A DNA stretch of 64,000 nucleotides from Dolomitihabitans soli (GCF_022213955.1 NZ_JAKNTW010000019.1:186001-250000), one strand, 5' to 3'; shown: positions 41,092 through 52,067, counted from the stretch's first letter. Numbers and translations are program-made. Notes: generated by a model from the letters alone, not told the origin.

Positions 41092-41463
41092 ATGACCGCG
41101 CCCAAATCGAAGACCATCCAGACGATGAAGCCCGCGACCGCGGCCAAGAAGCTGGGTGTCCTCCTCTCGGCTACTCCCGCCGAGTTCCAGGAGGGTGTCG
41201 TCTCCAGGGACGAGCTGAACGAGTTGCAGTCGACGCCACCCGCCTGGCTCGCTGACCTGCGACGCAACGGCCCACACCCCAAGCAGGTCATCGCCGCGAA
41301 GCTCAAGGTCTCCACTTCCGGCCTGATCAGGGGTGGGATCACCGGACCGCTCACCACCGCTGAGATCGAGGCGCTGAAAGCGGAGAACCCGGCGTGGCTG
41401 GAGCGCGAGCGGTCCATCCATGCCGAGGCCCGCAAAGAAGCACTCCGCCTCGACCAACGCTAG
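41092..41463 (+). CDS. DUF5997-family protein
   Basis: A 123-residue cytoplasmic protein. It has TMKPATAAKKLGVLLSATPA, EFQEGVVSRDELNELQSTPP, LRRNGPHPKQVIAAKLKVST and GGITGPLTTAEIEALKAENP. The segment VIAAKLKVSTSGLIRGG looks like a small helix-turn-helix. It is divergent from the LysR-type sensor protein that lacks a DNA-binding domain, so one may supply DNA binding and the other ligand sensing; this is inference. Confidence 0.8.
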   Translation: MTAPKSKTIQTMKPATAAKKLGVLLSATPAEFQEGVVSRDELNELQSTPPAWLADLRRNGPHPKQVIAAKLKVSTSGLIRGGITGPLTTAEIEALKAENPAWLERERSIHAEARKEALRLDQR

Positions 41464-41751
41464 ACAGCTGAGATCCTGCCGTAGCCGACCCCAGACGCAT
41501 TGGTCCCTGAGTGCGGCAGCGGTCTGGCGTGGGGCGTACGGCTGACGACCAGGGTGACACATGTGGCGTGGCTGCGGCAGTGATTGGAGCAGCCCTCAGC
41601 CAGGCCGCGGCCGGCGGCGACGTCTGCCACCACGGTCACACGCCGAGCACCGTCGACATCCTGCTGTTCCGAGCTCGCAGCCGGTGGACGCCGTCTCCAG
41701 ACCTGCGTGCAACCTGCGGCCTCTGTCTTTCGCGGACGTGTCGGCTGCGCC

Positions 41752-42588
41752 TCAGAAATTCTGCAGGCCGGTCACCCGTAGCAGGTCGAGCGCCGTGGCT
41801 TCGGGGGATCCCGGCTCGGCAGAGTACACGAGCACGGTCTGGCTGCTGTCCGGGAGCAGGAGGGCGTCGCAGTCGAGGGTGATCGTCCCCAGCGTGGGAT
41901 GCCTGATGCTCTTGGCCGCGGTACGCCATGGGGAGGATCGCCCCTCCCGCCAGAGCTCGTCGAATCGTGGGCTGCCACGACGTAGTTCCGTGATCATCTG
42001 TGCCAGATCTGGGTCATTGGGGTAACGGGCGTGGGCGGCACGCAACGTGCCGACCGAGGCGCGGGCGGCGGCGTCGTCCTCGTCGGGGCCCGCGGCGGCC
42101 AGGCAGCGGCTGCTCCCGAGGAAACGTTGCCAGATGAGGTTGCGTTGTCGCTGCGGCCAGGCGGACATGTCGCCTTGAAGCGCCGCCGCAAGGGGATTCC
42201 AGGCCAGCACATCGCCCTTGGCCGACAGCACCAGCACGGGCAGATCAGCCATGCGGTCCAACAGTCGGAAGACGCTCGGTCGTACGACCGTCGCGATGTG
42301 TCCGGCCTGGGGCGGCTCGTGGCCGGCAAGCCGGAATAGCTGGTCACGGTCGTCGTCGTCGAGCCGCAGGGCCTGGGCGAGCGCGGCGATGACCTGGCGC
42401 GAAGGCCGTGGCCCGCGCCCCTGCTCAAGCCGTACCACGTAGTCGACGCTCAGGCTCGCGAGCATGGCCACTTCCTCCCGGCGCAGGCCGGGCACCTGGC
42501 GGCGTATCCCCGCGGGCAGGCCGACGTCCTGTGGCCGCACACGGGCTCGGGCGGTGCGGAGTACTTCGGCGAGTTCGGCACGGTTCAC
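41752..42588 (-). CDS. XRE-family regulator with MmyB-like ligand domain
   Basis: A 278-residue regulator. The helix-turn-helix is typical of the actinomycete family: GLRREEVAMLASLSVDYVVR followed by LEQGRGPRPSRQVIAALAQA. The MmyB-like domain follows with DLPVLVLSAKGDVLAWNPLA and FDELWREG, ending HPTLGTITLDCDALLLPDSS. Start GTG 42588 is taken from the conserved VNRAELAEVL beginning; AGGAG lies almost directly against it. It is divergent from an SDR gene, which it very likely regulates. Confidence 0.88.
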   Translation of the reverse strand: MNRAELAEVLRTARARVRPQDVGLPAGIRRQVPGLRREEVAMLASLSVDYVVRLEQGRGPRPSRQVIAALAQALRLDDDDRDQLFRLAGHEPPQAGHIATVVRPSVFRLLDRMADLPVLVLSAKGDVLAWNPLAAALQGDMSAWPQRQRNLIWQRFLGSSRCLAAAGPDEDDAAARASVGTLRAAHARYPNDPDLAQMITELRRGSPRFDELWREGRSSPWRTAAKSIRHPTLGTITLDCDALLLPDSSQTVLVYSAEPGSPEATALDLLRVTGLQNF

Positions 42589-42689
42589 TCCTAGATGGTG
42601 CCTTATGCGGCGCGTTGTCGGGTGGTACCGCAGGTCCCATGCCTCACGGGTCCTGGCGTGCCCGGGCTCGCGCACCCACGATCGACTCC

Positions 42690-43412
42690 ATGACAACCGT
42701 GAAGACGGTGGCGCTGGTCACCGGAGCGAACAAAGGACTGGGCCGGGAGACCGTACGCCGCCTGGCCGAACGAGAATGGCTGGTCCTCCTGGCCGCCCGG
42801 GACCGGGCACGCGGCATGCACGCCGCGGACACGCTGGCGGGTGAAGGGCTCGACGTCGAGTTCGTCGAGCTCGACGTGACCTCGGACGAATCGGCGGCGG
42901 CAGCGGTGAAGGCCGTCGCCGAGCGCGTGGATCACGTGGATGTGCTGGTCAACAACGCGGGAGTCGGTGGCCCGTTGCTGGATCCGGCCGACATGGACGC
43001 CGATGCGCTTCGGGAACTGTACGAGGTCAACGTGTTCGGCCAGGTGCGGGTTACGCACGCGTTCCTGCCGTTGCTTCGGAAGTCGGAGCAGCCCCGCATC
43101 GTCATGGTGTCCAGCGCTCTCGCCTCGCTGACGCACGCCGGCGACCCCGCCCGCCCCGAGTTCGGCTTCCTGGCCATGGACTACGCCTCATCGAAGGCGG
43201 CACTCAACATGATCGTGTCCCAGTACGCCAGAGCGCTGCCCGGGTTCAAGGTCAACGCCGCGGATCCAGGCAACCCCGCCACCGACATGAACCATCACAC
43301 GGGTATCGACACCGTCGCGGAGGGGGCCGATGCGATCATCAAGTTGGCTACCTTGGACCCTGGCGGGCCGACCGGAGGCTTCTTCGACCGCAACGGCCCT
43401 GTTCCCTGGTAG
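42690..43412 (+). CDS. Short-chain dehydrogenase/reductase
   Basis: A 240-residue SDR. The cofactor loop is TGANKGLG, the NNAG motif is in VLVNNAGVGGP, and the catalytic Ser and YxxxK are in VMVSSALASL and DYASSKAAL. The basic residues after strand two (AARDRARG) suggest NADPH preference. Start ATG 42690. It is divergent from the XRE/MmyB regulator gene, as commonly seen, and is followed after only five bases by the next gene. Confidence 0.9.
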   Translation: MTTVKTVALVTGANKGLGRETVRRLAEREWLVLLAARDRARGMHAADTLAGEGLDVEFVELDVTSDESAAAAVKAVAERVDHVDVLVNNAGVGGPLLDPADMDADALRELYEVNVFGQVRVTHAFLPLLRKSEQPRIVMVSSALASLTHAGDPARPEFGFLAMDYASSKAALNMIVSQYARALPGFKVNAADPGNPATDMNHHTGIDTVAEGADAIIKLATLDPGGPTGGFFDRNGPVPW

Positions 43413-43417
43413 GAGCG

Positions 43418-43789
43418 ATGATGACGACCATTTTGACCATCGGACTGCATCCGAGCGCGATCGACTTCACCGGACTTCCCGGCCTTGACGAGGCGACGCT
43501 CACCGCACGGATCGAGCAGGGCGACGCGGCGCTGCGGGCGGCGGGCTTCGACGCGGTGTCGTGCCTGGTCGGTACCGACCCGGATGAGGCGGAGAAAACC
43601 CTCCGAGAACGGTTGCCGGAGGGGCCCTTCGGCGTGGTGATGATCGGAGGCGGTGTGCGCATGATGCCCGAACACACCCTCCTGTTCGAACGGCTGATCA
43701 ACGTGTTGGTGATGACGACACCCGGGATCCGGTTCTGCTTCAACACCTCACCGGAAACGACGATCGACGCCATTCGCCGTTGGATCTAG
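43418..43789 (+). CDS. Conserved hypothetical protein, co-transcribed with the SDR gene
   Basis: A 123-residue alpha/beta protein: strand TILTIGLHPSAIDFTGLPGL, helix ARIEQGDAALRAAGFDAVSC, strand FGVVMIGGGVRM, helix EHTLLFERLINVLVM, and strand IRFCFNTSPETT. The glycine loop VMIGGGVR resembles a phosphate-binding loop. It begins with ATGATG after GGAG and lies five bases behind the SDR gene. I recall similar short proteins in actinomycetes but no function. Confidence 0.75.
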   Translation: MMTTILTIGLHPSAIDFTGLPGLDEATLTARIEQGDAALRAAGFDAVSCLVGTDPDEAEKTLRERLPEGPFGVVMIGGGVRMMPEHTLLFERLINVLVMTTPGIRFCFNTSPETTIDAIRRWI

Positions 43790-43812
43790 CTCTCTCCCGG
43801 TTGGATGGGGGC

Positions 43813-44481
43813 ATGACTGCTCATGAGGTGGCCCGCCGGCTGCCCGATGTTCCGGTGCTTCGTGATCTCTGCCGGTCCATGGCGGTGCTGGAGGCGGTCT
43901 TGAGCCCGGAGTGGGAGAGCCGGCACCACTCCTTCACCGCCGACTGGTCTCCGACGGAGGAGATGGCCTCCATGAGGAACGGCTCCGGAGACGAGTACTC
44001 CATCGTCTTCTCGGCGGCGGGCGCGTACGTCCGCGGCTTCGATCACGAAGCGGTGATGAGCCCGTATGGCAACGATGGGCCGTGGCCCGGTGTGCTGGAC
44101 TCGGTCCCGGGGGTCTTCCGGCCCTGCGTGGAAGAGCCGGCCTTCTGCGACGAGGACGGGATGCCGGTGGTGACCGCCTGCTTGTGGCGCGAGATAGGGG
44201 ACGACCGCTGGCGGGTGGGGGAGATCGACTACCCGGACGGCACGAACGATCCCGACGGGGCGGTGGGCTTGTTCAGTCTCCTCATGGAACCGTCGCCCGA
44301 GGCGTTTCAGAGGTTCGCTGAGGACTATTACGAAGTCTCCATAGATCTTGAGGCTGTGCGTCACGTCTACGCGCTGCGCCCATTGACGCAGGCGGTGGTC
44401 TCTGTGCTGAACGCCGAACTGACCTTGGAGGATCTCGCCGAAGACCTGGCGGCGACCCGATATCCGGCTGCCGACGGTTGA
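43813..44481 (+). CDS. Hypothetical protein
   Basis: A 222-residue acidic soluble protein. It contains YSIVFSAAGAYVRGFDHEAV, a Trp/Pro-rich middle (GNDGPWPGVLDSVPGVFRP), VVTACLWREIGDDRWRVGEI and a C-terminal helical part. The pattern is like SMI1/KNR4-type or immunity-like proteins, but I cannot assign it. ATG 43813 is preferred over the in-frame start at 43780, which overlaps the previous gene. A hairpin with a T-run ends the unit at 44532. Confidence 0.65.
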   Translation: MTAHEVARRLPDVPVLRDLCRSMAVLEAVLSPEWESRHHSFTADWSPTEEMASMRNGSGDEYSIVFSAAGAYVRGFDHEAVMSPYGNDGPWPGVLDSVPGVFRPCVEEPAFCDEDGMPVVTACLWREIGDDRWRVGEIDYPDGTNDPDGAVGLFSLLMEPSPEAFQRFAEDYYEVSIDLEAVRHVYALRPLTQAVVSVLNAELTLEDLAEDLAATRYPAADG

Positions 44482-44508
44482 GCGCTGAGACCGGATCCCA
44501 GCCAAACG

Positions 44509-44536
44509 CCCCGAGCCGAACCCGGCCCGGGGTTTT
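44509..44536 (+). terminator. Hairpin with T-run
   Basis: CCCCG-A-GCCG pairs with CGGC-C-CGGGG, followed by TTTT. It lies 28 bases after the hypothetical gene stop. Confidence 0.75.
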
Positions 44537-44725
44537 GATTTCCAGTGAGCAACCCTGACAGCCCGTGTACTGCCCAGACCACCTTGGTGCAGCAGCTGAC
44601 CAGGGTCGGCGAGTCTCGTCGCGGAAGAATGTCTCGGGGCGTGTCCATTTGGCTGTGTCCCGTTCGTAGTGATGTCGTGCGGCAGCCCTGCCGCACGGAG
44701 GACAGGACGCTGAGGGAGCCGAACC

Positions 44726-45073
44726 GTGAAGTACATGTTGCTGATCATCGCCGGTGCTGCTGACGAGAACGGCGGGGCAGCCGGGTGCGGTGTCGAGGAC
44801 TGGATGGCCTACGACATGGAGGTGAAGGAAGCGGGGATCTGGGTCTCCGGGGAGTCGTTGGCCGACCTGGTCACCGCCACGACGGTGCGGGTCGGCCAGG
44901 ACGGCAGGCGGACCGTGACCGACGGGCCGTTCGCCGAGACTCGGGAGGTTCTCGGCGGCTTCTACGTGATCGATGTGCCGGATCTTGACGTCGCCCTCGA
45001 CTGGGCCGCTCGCTGTCCTGGCGCGCGGGACGGGTCTGTCGTGGTCCGGCCGGTCGCCGACTTCGGGGGCTGA
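44726..45073 (+). CDS. YciI-family (DGPF) protein
   Basis: A 115-residue YCII-related protein: MKYMLLIIAGA, VKEAGIWVSGESLADLVTAT, the diagnostic TVTDGPFAETREVLGGFYVI, and PGARDGSVVVRPV. Members of this fold are small dimeric proteins. In actinobacteria they are encoded next to sigma factors of the ECF42 type, as here with a five-base gap. GTG 44726 follows AGGGAG. Its biochemical role with the sigma factor is not known. Confidence 0.9.
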   Translation: MKYMLLIIAGAADENGGAAGCGVEDWMAYDMEVKEAGIWVSGESLADLVTATTVRVGQDGRRTVTDGPFAETREVLGGFYVIDVPDLDVALDWAARCPGARDGSVVVRPVADFGG

Positions 45074-45078
45074 GCGCG

Positions 45079-46362
45079 ATGGGCGAGCAGGCCGCTGCCG
45101 CCGGGACACCGGCCGAGGTGCCGGTGGCGTCCGTGGAGGCGGTGTTCCGCGAAGAACGCGGTCGGTTGCTGGCGGCCCTCGTCCGCCGCTTCGGCGATCT
45201 CGACCTGGCCGAGGAGGTCACCTCCGACGCGATCGAGGCAGCCCTGGCGCACTGGCCGGCCGAGGGTGTTCCGCCCAAGCCCGGCGCATGGCTGATGACC
45301 ACGGCGCGCCGCAAAGCCGTCGATCGGCTGCGACGCGACCAGGTCTACGCCGCGCGGCTGGCCGTCCTGCAGGTGGAGGCGGAGCGGGCGGGCCCTGTCT
45401 CTGCCGCCGAGTTGGGCGGGGACCTGCCGGACGAGCGGCTGCAGTTGTTCTTCACCTGCGCTCACCCGGCGCTCGCGGCCGAGGACCGTGCGGCGCTGAC
45501 CCTGCGCTGCCTGGCCGGGCTGACCACGCCCGAGGTGGCACGAGCCTTCCTGGTCCCGCCGGAGACGATGGCCAAGCGGATCACGCGGGCAAAGAAGAAG
45601 ATCCGCGAAGCCCGGATCCCGTTCCGTGTGCCCGGCGCGGACGAGTTGCCGGAGCGGTTGCCGGGGGTCCTCCAGGTGATCTATTCGATCTTCACCGAGG
45701 GTTACGCGGCCAGCTCAGGCCCGCATCTGCAGCGGCTCGACCTCGCCGAGGAGGCCATTCGGCTGGTCCGGATCCTGCGCCGGTTGCTGCCCGTCGAGCG
45801 GGAGGTCGCCGGGCTGCTCGGGCTGATGCTGCTGGTCCACGCCCGGCGCGACGCCCGCACCGGCCCGGACGGCGAGCTGGTGCTGATCGAGGAGCAGGAC
45901 CGTGGTCGCTGGGACGGTCCGATGATCGAGGAAGGCTGCGGCCTGGTGTCCGTCGCACTGACCGGCGGCCCACCCGGCCCGTACGGAGTGCAGGCCGCGA
46001 TCGCCGCCCTGCACGACGAGGCCGCGACCCTCGCCACCACCGACTGGCCACAGATCGTGGCGCTCTACGAAGTGCTCCTCGCAATCGCGCCGTCTCCGGT
46101 CATCGCGCTGAACCGGGCCGCGGCCGTGGCGATGCGCGACGGCCCGCAGGCGGGCCTGGCACTGCTCGACGAGCTGGCCGACGAACCACTGCTGCGCGGG
46201 TACCACCCCTACCCGGCCGCCCGGGCCGACCTGCTGCACCGGCTCGGCCGTCACACCGAGGCCGCCTCGGTCTACCGCGAGGCGCTCAACCTGGCCGGCA
46301 CCGAACCGGAACGCGCGCTCCTGCGACGCAGGCTGGACATGATCGAGCAGCTCGGCTCGTAG
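45079..46362 (+). CDS. ECF42-type RNA polymerase sigma factor with TPR-like C-terminus
   Basis: A 427-residue sigma factor. Region 2 is VEAVFREERGRLLAALVRRF, LAEEVTSDAIEAALAHWP and GAWLMTTARRKAVDRLRRDQ; region 4 is LTLRCLAGLTTPEVARAFLV with PPETMAKRITRAKKKI. The long C-terminal domain (YSIFTEGYAAS, ALNRAAAVAMRDGPQAGLAL) is helical and TPR-like, as in group ECF42, whose members are linked to DGPF proteins rather than to anti-sigma factors. The upstream YciI gene fits that rule exactly. Confidence 0.9.
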   Translation: MGEQAAAAGTPAEVPVASVEAVFREERGRLLAALVRRFGDLDLAEEVTSDAIEAALAHWPAEGVPPKPGAWLMTTARRKAVDRLRRDQVYAARLAVLQVEAERAGPVSAAELGGDLPDERLQLFFTCAHPALAAEDRAALTLRCLAGLTTPEVARAFLVPPETMAKRITRAKKKIREARIPFRVPGADELPERLPGVLQVIYSIFTEGYAASSGPHLQRLDLAEEAIRLVRILRRLLPVEREVAGLLGLMLLVHARRDARTGPDGELVLIEEQDRGRWDGPMIEEGCGLVSVALTGGPPGPYGVQAAIAALHDEAATLATTDWPQIVALYEVLLAIAPSPVIALNRAAAVAMRDGPQAGLALLDELADEPLLRGYHPYPAARADLLHRLGRHTEAASVYREALNLAGTEPERALLRRRLDMIEQLGS

Positions 46363-46377
46363 CCATCCCGCACGGCA

Positions 46378-46620
46378 CTCCATCACACCGAACGACTCGC
46401 CCGTCTCGCCCAAGGCTGGGACGGGGCCGTCACAGGATACGAGGCCTACTACGTCCCGCGCTTCGCCCCGTGGGTGATCACCGCCGAGCCCTTGCTCGAG
46501 GGCACGTTCCCGGAGCTGGACACGCTGATCGAGCACGTGCCCGACTGCGAGATCATCGGCATCGACCCGATATCGACCTGCCTGGGCAGTACATCTGGCC
46601 AGGGTGCTGGTCAAAGATCT
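46378..46620 (+). pseudogene. Orphan coding remnant
   Basis: After the sigma factor gene one frame reads RLAQGWDGAVTGYEAYYVPR, then APWVITAEPLLEGTFPELDT and HVPDCEIIGIDPIS. It looks protein-like but has no start or ribosome binding site, and it soon runs into the terminator. I do not recognise its family. It may be the tail of a lost gene. Confidence 0.35.
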
Positions 46621-46634
46621 TTGGGGACCGAGAA

Positions 46635-46668
46635 CGTCCAGGTCGGCCGGTGTGGGCCGACCTGGACG
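46635..46668. terminator. Bidirectional hairpin terminator
   Basis: CGTCCAGGTCGGCC pairs exactly with 46655-46668 around a six-base loop. It lies seven bases beyond the katG stop and downstream of the sigma factor gene on the other strand. Confidence 0.85.
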
Positions 46669-46674
46669 TCATGG

Positions 46675-48915
<2,241 letters not shown>

Positions 48916-48933
48916 CTAGGCGGATTTCGGTGC

Positions 48934-49368
48934 TCAGGAACTGCGGGCGGTGCAGTCGGGGCACAGGCCCCAGAAGATGACCTCGGCCTCGTCGATCGCG
49001 AAGCCGTGGTCGTCGGAGGAGGACAGGCAGGGCGCCTCGCCGACCGCGCAGTCGACGTCGGCGACGGCACCGCACGACCGGCACACGATGTGGTGGTGGT
49101 TGTCCCCGACTCGCCCCTCGAACCGGGCCGGGCTGCCGGCCGGTTCGATGCGGCGTAGGAGTCCCGCTGCGGTGAGCGCGTGGAGGGCCTCGTACACGGC
49201 TTGAAGGGAGACATGGCCGACACGATCGCGGACCCCGGAGGCGATCGCCTCGACACCGAGGTGGTCACCGTTCCGGACGGTTTCGAGCAGCGCGACGCGG
49301 GCGGCCGTCACCCGCAGGCCTACACCGCGCAGCTCCTCGGCGGTTGTCGGGGTCCTGGATGCGGTCAT
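48934..49368 (-). CDS. furA: Fur-family regulator (FurA type)
   Basis: A 144-residue repressor. The DNA-binding part reads LRGVGLRVTAARVALLETVR and VSLQAVYEALHALTAAGLLR. The metal and redox sites are FEGRVGDNHHHIVCRSCGAV and a final CPDC pair, so both structural zinc CxxC motifs are present. ATG 49368 is used; in-frame upstream codons run through the promoter. It heads the furA-katG unit and, by family knowledge, acts as a redox-sensitive repressor of it. Confidence 0.93.
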   Translation of the reverse strand: MTASRTPTTAEELRGVGLRVTAARVALLETVRNGDHLGVEAIASGVRDRVGHVSLQAVYEALHALTAAGLLRRIEPAGSPARFEGRVGDNHHHIVCRSCGAVADVDCAVGEAPCLSSSDDHGFAIDEAEVIFWGLCPDCTARSS

Positions 49369-49374
49369 GACGCC

Positions 49375-49415
49375 GAACCTACCTATATAAACACAAATAG
49401 TACAAGTTATTGAAT
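49375..49415 (-). promoter_or_regulatory. furA-katG promoter/operator region
   Basis: A sharply AT-rich block directly upstream of furA (ACTTGTACTATTTGTGTTTA, then TATAG on the minus strand) stands out from the surrounding GC-rich DNA. It must hold the promoter and, as in other actinomycetes, the FurA operator. I cannot fix the exact operator. Confidence 0.5.
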
Positions 49416-49536
49416 GACCCAAGTCTAGTGCGGTGGCAGGCGACGGTCGGCCCGCTGCGGCGTGTCGTGCGATCCGGGCGGGCCTTGGGGGCCTTGGGAG
49501 GGGCATGGTCGGGCTGTCTCGTTGCCAGAACGCGTA

Positions 49537-49606
49537 CGCGTGATCGGCGAGGCGCTCGTCACCGAACGCGTGATCGGCGAGGCGCTGGTCACCGAACGCG
49601 TGATCG
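49537..49606. repeat. 30-base tandem repeat, 2.3 copies
   Basis: The unit beginning CGCGTGATCGGCGAGGCGCT and ending CACCGAA occurs at 49537-49566 and 49567-49596 with one mismatch, and a third copy starts at 49597. It lies just after the membrane protease gene and has no evident gene of its own. Confidence 0.75.
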
Positions 49607-49631
49607 ACACCGGCGCGCCACCCGACGACGA

Positions 49632-50903
49632 CTACCCGGCGGACGCGTCACGATCGGCTGGGCGGCGGCGTTTGAACCAGTGGGGATGGCTCCGGAGGAA
49701 GGTCACCACGAAGAGGGCCTGGATGGCGCCTTCGATGAGGATCAGCAGCCCGGAGTCCAGCGCCAGCAGCACCGAGCCGCCGTTGAGTCCGTCGATGAGG
49801 GAGCCGATCGCGCGGAACAGCGCGACGATCGCGATCGGGGCGGCGAACAGCGCGAAGGCGGTGAGCGAGACCGTGGCGCCGACGACCAGGAAGACGGAGT
49901 AGACCCGGGTGGCCCGCCGCTCGTGGGGGGCGAGGTCGATGGTCGGGTCCTCGATCGGGCAGGGGCGGCGGCGCAGGAGTGCGACGATTCTCGCGCGCAG
50001 GTAGCGGGCGAAGGCCAGCCCGTCGTCGAACAGGTTGCGGGCCCGCAGCAGGTCGCGAAGGACGTAGTACAGGTCCGTGCGCATGTAGACCTGGAGTTGG
50101 AAGGGGATGGTCATGAGCACCGCCACGACCAGCGCCTGGAACAGGGCCTGCACCAGGGACGGCAGGGCCACGTTGGCGACCAGCAGGATGAGCGACGCCA
50201 TGATGAACAGGTCCCAGGCCATCCCCGCCAGGTAGACGCGGTACCGGGACCGTCTGGGCACCCCCCACACCGCGGTGACGTCGGTCTGCACGACGAGGTT
50301 GTGCAGCCGGGTGCCGAAGCCGATACGCCCGGGCACGCCGAGCGACCGGGCGGCCATCAGGTGCATCATCTCGTGCGTGCTGAGCGTCAACGACACCATC
50401 ACGGTGTTCACCAGCACCGTGAGCCCGACGTACTCGCCCCAGAAGAAGTCCTCGTAGTGCGGCAGCAGGTCGGGCCTGATCACCAGCGTGACCAGCGCCG
50501 CCCCCACGACCAGGAGCCAGCCGAGCTTCATCGGCCGACTGAAGATCCAGCTCACGTGCCGGTCGGTCAGCCACCGGAAGTGGCTGGGCGGCGCGTCCGC
50601 GCCGGGGTCCGGCAGCCGGTGCTCGTCCACCGAGTCGACGAAGCCCAGTTCGGTCAGCGCCTCCACGAGTTCGGCGACGTCGATCTCCACGTCCTGCTCG
50701 GCCGCCAGTCGCTGCTCCACGGCGCTGACCGGCAGTCCCTCGCCCAGCAGCCGGATCGCCTCGCCGTACACGGCGGGAAGTTCGATGAACTCCCCGATCT
50801 CCGCTCTGCCGGCCACCACGACGTCCGGATCGTCGTCGTCCGGGCGGACGATCAGCCGGTGGAAGCCGACCCGGCTCTCGGCGGTGAGCGGCGCGGCGGT
50901 CAC
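49632..50903 (-). CDS. Membrane metalloprotease with N-terminal peptide-recognition-like domain
   Basis: A 423-residue polytopic membrane protein. Residues 1 to about 90 resemble a PqqD-like winged helix (VGFHRLIVRPDDDDPDVVVA, GLPVSAVEQRLAAEQDV, ELVEALTELGFVDSV). Then about seven membrane helices follow. The zinc motif is STHEMMHLMAARSLGV (HExxH) inside a helix, and a possible third ligand region is VYLAGMAWDLFIMASL, as in site-2/M50 proteases. Start GTG 50903 overlaps the stop of the E1-like gene (GTGA), so translation is coupled. With the upstream 36-residue peptide and E1-like enzyme it forms a peptide-processing operon; it probably cleaves or exports the modified product. Confidence 0.75.
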   Translation of the reverse strand: MTAAPLTAESRVGFHRLIVRPDDDDPDVVVAGRAEIGEFIELPAVYGEAIRLLGEGLPVSAVEQRLAAEQDVEIDVAELVEALTELGFVDSVDEHRLPDPGADAPPSHFRWLTDRHVSWIFSRPMKLGWLLVVGAALVTLVIRPDLLPHYEDFFWGEYVGLTVLVNTVMVSLTLSTHEMMHLMAARSLGVPGRIGFGTRLHNLVVQTDVTAVWGVPRRSRYRVYLAGMAWDLFIMASLILLVANVALPSLVQALFQALVVAVLMTIPFQLQVYMRTDLYYVLRDLLRARNLFDDGLAFARYLRARIVALLRRRPCPIEDPTIDLAPHERRATRVYSVFLVVGATVSLTAFALFAAPIAIVALFRAIGSLIDGLNGGSVLLALDSGLLILIEGAIQALFVVTFLRSHPHWFKRRRPADRDASAG

Positions 50904-51994
50904 GACGGTACGGCTCCGCACGCCGGGCAGTCGTCGTAGTGCGGGATGTCGATGTGGTAGGAGTGGTCCCACATGCCGTAGTTCCAGTGGAAGACGCGGC
51001 CACGGGCCTGCACGGGCAGGCCGCCGAGGTGGTACATCACCTCCAGGGCGCACAGGTGCCCGCTGATGTTGGCGCTGGCCGCGATCACGGCGTTGGGGCG
51101 TTCCTCGGTGAGCGAGCGGCCGTGGGCCTTGAACTCGCGCTGGTCCTCCTGGCGCCGCAGGCACATCCAGCACCCGGTCTGGTACGGAATCAGGGATCCG
51201 ACCACGGCCATCGGCCCGGTGTAGAAGCTGACGAACCACGGTGTGCGCGTGCGCAGCGCCGCGTCGTTGGTCCAGAACATGATGTCCGGGTGAGGTTCGT
51301 CCGCGCACAGGATGAACACGTCGCACTCGTCCATCAGCCGGGCGATGTCGTCGGATCCGCCGGCCTTCAGGGTGCTTCCGGTGACTTCGACCAGGCTGTT
51401 CATCTGGCGCAGGCGTGCGACGGCAGTGTCGATCTTGGGGCGGCCGATGTCCGCCTCGGTGTAGAGAAGCTGGCGGGTGAGGTTGGCTTCCTCGACGGTG
51501 TCGAAGTCGGCCAGGTGGAGGGCGCCGATGCCGCTGGAGACCAGTCCCGCCGCCACCGCCGAGCCCGTGCCGCCGATGCCGAGCAGGCAGACCCTGGCAT
51601 CCTTGATCTTGGACTGGATCTCGTACGGCGAGCTGCGCGGAACCGGGTCGATCCAGGCGAAGTAGTTCCTGGCCGGCTCGTAGCGCCTGGCCTCGCGCTC
51701 GGTGAGATTGCCCGGCAGCGGCGCGCCGGCCTCCTCGACGAACCCGGCGTCGATCAGCCCCGAGATGACTCCACGGACGTCCTGCTCATCGACGTCGGGA
51801 TGGGTCTCGGCGAAGGCGGCGCAGACCTCGTCGACGGTACGGGTGCCATCCATCAGGACGATCAGCCGGGCGATCGAGCCGTCCTCGTCATCCTGGATCT
51901 CGGATGATATGCCCTGCTGCATGAGGCCGATCATGATGCGATCGCCGGGCAGCGTCATGGGCTGGTGAACGCGCTTGATGCGGGGGACGCGCAC
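50900..51994 (-). CDS. E1/ThiF-like adenylating enzyme with N-terminal winged helix
   Basis: A 364-residue protein. Residues to about 110 form a PqqD/RRE-like winged helix (RLIVLMDGTRTVDEVCAAFA and VRGVISGLIDAGFVEEAG). The ThiF fold follows: nucleotide loop VCLLGIGGTGSAVAAGLVSS, LADFDTVEEANLTRQLLYTE with DIGRPK, and paired zinc cysteines CWMCLRR and CPACGAV. E1-like enzymes adenylate the C-terminal carboxylate of a small protein or peptide. The best substrate candidate is the 36-residue Gly-Gly-ending peptide encoded 73 bases upstream. The GTG at 51994 has GGAAGG five bases upstream and is preferred over 52012. I do not recognise an exact subfamily; MccB-type and cyclodehydratase-partner enzymes are relatives. 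Confidence 0.8.
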   Translation of the reverse strand: MRVPRIKRVHQPMTLPGDRIMIGLMQQGISSEIQDDEDGSIARLIVLMDGTRTVDEVCAAFAETHPDVDEQDVRGVISGLIDAGFVEEAGAPLPGNLTEREARRYEPARNYFAWIDPVPRSSPYEIQSKIKDARVCLLGIGGTGSAVAAGLVSSGIGALHLADFDTVEEANLTRQLLYTEADIGRPKIDTAVARLRQMNSLVEVTGSTLKAGGSDDIARLMDECDVFILCADEPHPDIMFWTNDAALRTRTPWFVSFYTGPMAVVGSLIPYQTGCWMCLRRQEDQREFKAHGRSLTEERPNAVIAASANISGHLCALEVMYHLGGLPVQARGRVFHWNYGMWDHSYHIDIPHYDDCPACGAVPS

Positions 51995-52024
51995 GAGAAC
52001 CTTCCAGGTCACAAGACATGAGGA

Positions 52025-52051
52025 GGCCGGTCAGGTTCGCCCCGACCGGCC
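52025..52051 (-). terminator. Hairpin between the peptide and E1-like genes (attenuator-like)
   Basis: GGCCGGTC pairs with GACCGGCC at 52044-52051; inside, GG pairs with CC around a TTCG tetraloop. It would partly terminate or stabilise the transcript, giving more peptide message than enzyme message, as in many peptide-modification operons. Confidence 0.65.
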
Positions 52052-52067
52052 GGCGGATCGTTAGAGA

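Noticed and set aside
49410-50939. A 509-codon plus-strand open frame rich in Arg, Asp, Gln and His
   Set aside because: Antisense to the membrane protease gene; composition is typical of a shadow frame.
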